Assembly: GCA_017404505.1 (NCBI GenBank)
Contig: JAFRCE010000002.1
Span: 1 to 64,000, forward strand
Length of the DNA: 64,000 nucleotides
Reading direction: 5' to 3'
Origin: Solobacterium sp.
GTDB lineage: Bacteria; Bacillota_I; Bacilli_A; Erysipelotrichales; Erysipelotrichaceae
Position numbers and translations under genes: made by a program. Position 1 is the stretch's first letter, and the number at the start of each line of letters is the position of its first letter. Below, piece after piece: positions 63,750 to 64,000 of this stretch. The notes beneath the pieces were generated by a model that was given only the letters and a program-made list of their open reading frames with translations, was not told the DNA's origin and did not search any database.

Positions 63750-64000
63750 TCAAAGTAGTTAAATTCGGCGGCTCAAGCGTCGCCAACAGTGTTCAGTTCG
63801 CAAAGGTGAAGAATATTGTGGAAAGCGACCCTTCCCGCAAATTCGTCGTCACCAGTGCCTGCGGCAAGGAATCCCATGAGGATCACAAGATCACCGACCT
63901 GCTGTATCTCTGTGAAGCACATGTAAGGTACGGTGTCTCCTATGATGATATCTTTAATCTGATCGAGGACAAATATCAGCGGATCAAAAAAGATCTGCAT
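63746..64000 (+). CDS. Second aspartokinase, 5' part (cut by window end)
   Basis: 85 codons are visible. MIKVVKFGGSSVANSVQFAKV is the aspartokinase start, followed by VTSACGKESHEDHKITDLLYL. The same pattern as the aspartokinase at 19602, but a distinct sequence. It is translationally coupled to hom, so it likely feeds the threonine branch while the 19602 enzyme serves lysine. Confidence 0.93.
   Translation, partial: MIKVVKFGGSSVANSVQFAKVKNIVESDPSRKFVVTSACGKESHEDHKITDLLYLCEAHVRYGVSYDDIFNLIEDKYQRIKKDLH

Noticed and set aside
1..64000. CRISPR arrays, insertion sequences, rRNA genes
   Set aside because: No spaced short repeats, transposase motifs or rRNA sequence were seen in the window.

Overview
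The window looks like a chromosomal piece from a low-to-medium GC Bacillota, most probably an Erysipelotrichales-type gut anaerobe. This is an inference from Gram-positive style Shine-Dalgarno sequences, the meso-diaminopimelate dehydrogenase route to lysine, lysine and purine riboswitches, GHKL/LytTR signalling and several Fe-S flavoenzymes. No rRNA or species marker is present, so the assignment below phylum is uncertain.

Positions 1-15100 are an AT-rich accessory region. From left to right it holds a small membrane ORF and a truncated copy of a helix-turn-helix gene (335-679), a four-gene minus-strand operon (LytTR response regulator, soluble GHKL kinase, two ABC exporter half-transporters; 751-5816), an XRE-type membrane regulator, a GHKL kinase remnant, an ECF sigma/anti-sigma pair with a membrane protein and a lipoprotein (6933-9956), and the intact copy of the helix-turn-helix gene (10146-10622). 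Next comes an integrative mobilizable element: MobV relaxase, candidate oriT, tyrosine integrase, two small genes, and a divergent XRE repressor with palindromic operators. It abuts the 3' side of a tRNA-Thr(CGU) gene at 15273-15345. No left attachment site was found, so the element boundary on that side is open.

From 15.4 kb onward the sequence is richer in GC and housekeeping-like. 15.4-21 kb: a lysine operon (lysA-dapA-dapB-ddh) under a lysine riboswitch, divergent from an aspartokinase. 21-23.4 kb: 5-oxoprolinase pxpBCA. 23.5-33.4 kb: a one-carbon/folate and redox cluster with a GcvT-family protein, a Cys-rich protein of unknown family, an SDR, a PucR/CdaR-type regulator, a 71-aa helical protein, FchA, a FolD that lacks the usual cyclohydrolase residues, and a 930-aa Fe-S/FAD oxidoreductase. 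This is the best candidate for an undescribed pathway in the window. 33.4-45.5 kb: a GNAT pseudogene, a HAD protein, FrlB/FrlD-like sugar-amine genes, flavoredoxin, RidA, a beta-helix lipoprotein, DegV, a TetR regulator, a glutamine amidotransferase, an Fe-S aldo-keto reductase, TcdA, a creatininase-family protein, and the rpsF-ssb-rpsR operon. 45.6-59.7 kb: a cre-associated glycoside operon (TetR, GH2, GPH transporter, GH36), a purine-riboswitch NCS2 permease, AlaX, a GH1 6-phospho-beta-glucosidase, a lactonase-like propeller protein, an MFS transporter, a DUF4186 protein and two similar membrane/tail proteins. 59.7-64 kb: threonine genes, with thrC-thrB and a ThrR-like ACT regulator on the minus strand and hom plus a second aspartokinase (cut by the window edge) on the plus strand, sharing one divergent regulatory region.

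Two patterns cut across the window. Several genes have a -10 box exactly 6 nt before the ATG and no Shine-Dalgarno, as expected of leaderless mRNAs. Hairpin terminators separate most transcription units. All functional names are from motif recognition by eye; no database search was run.
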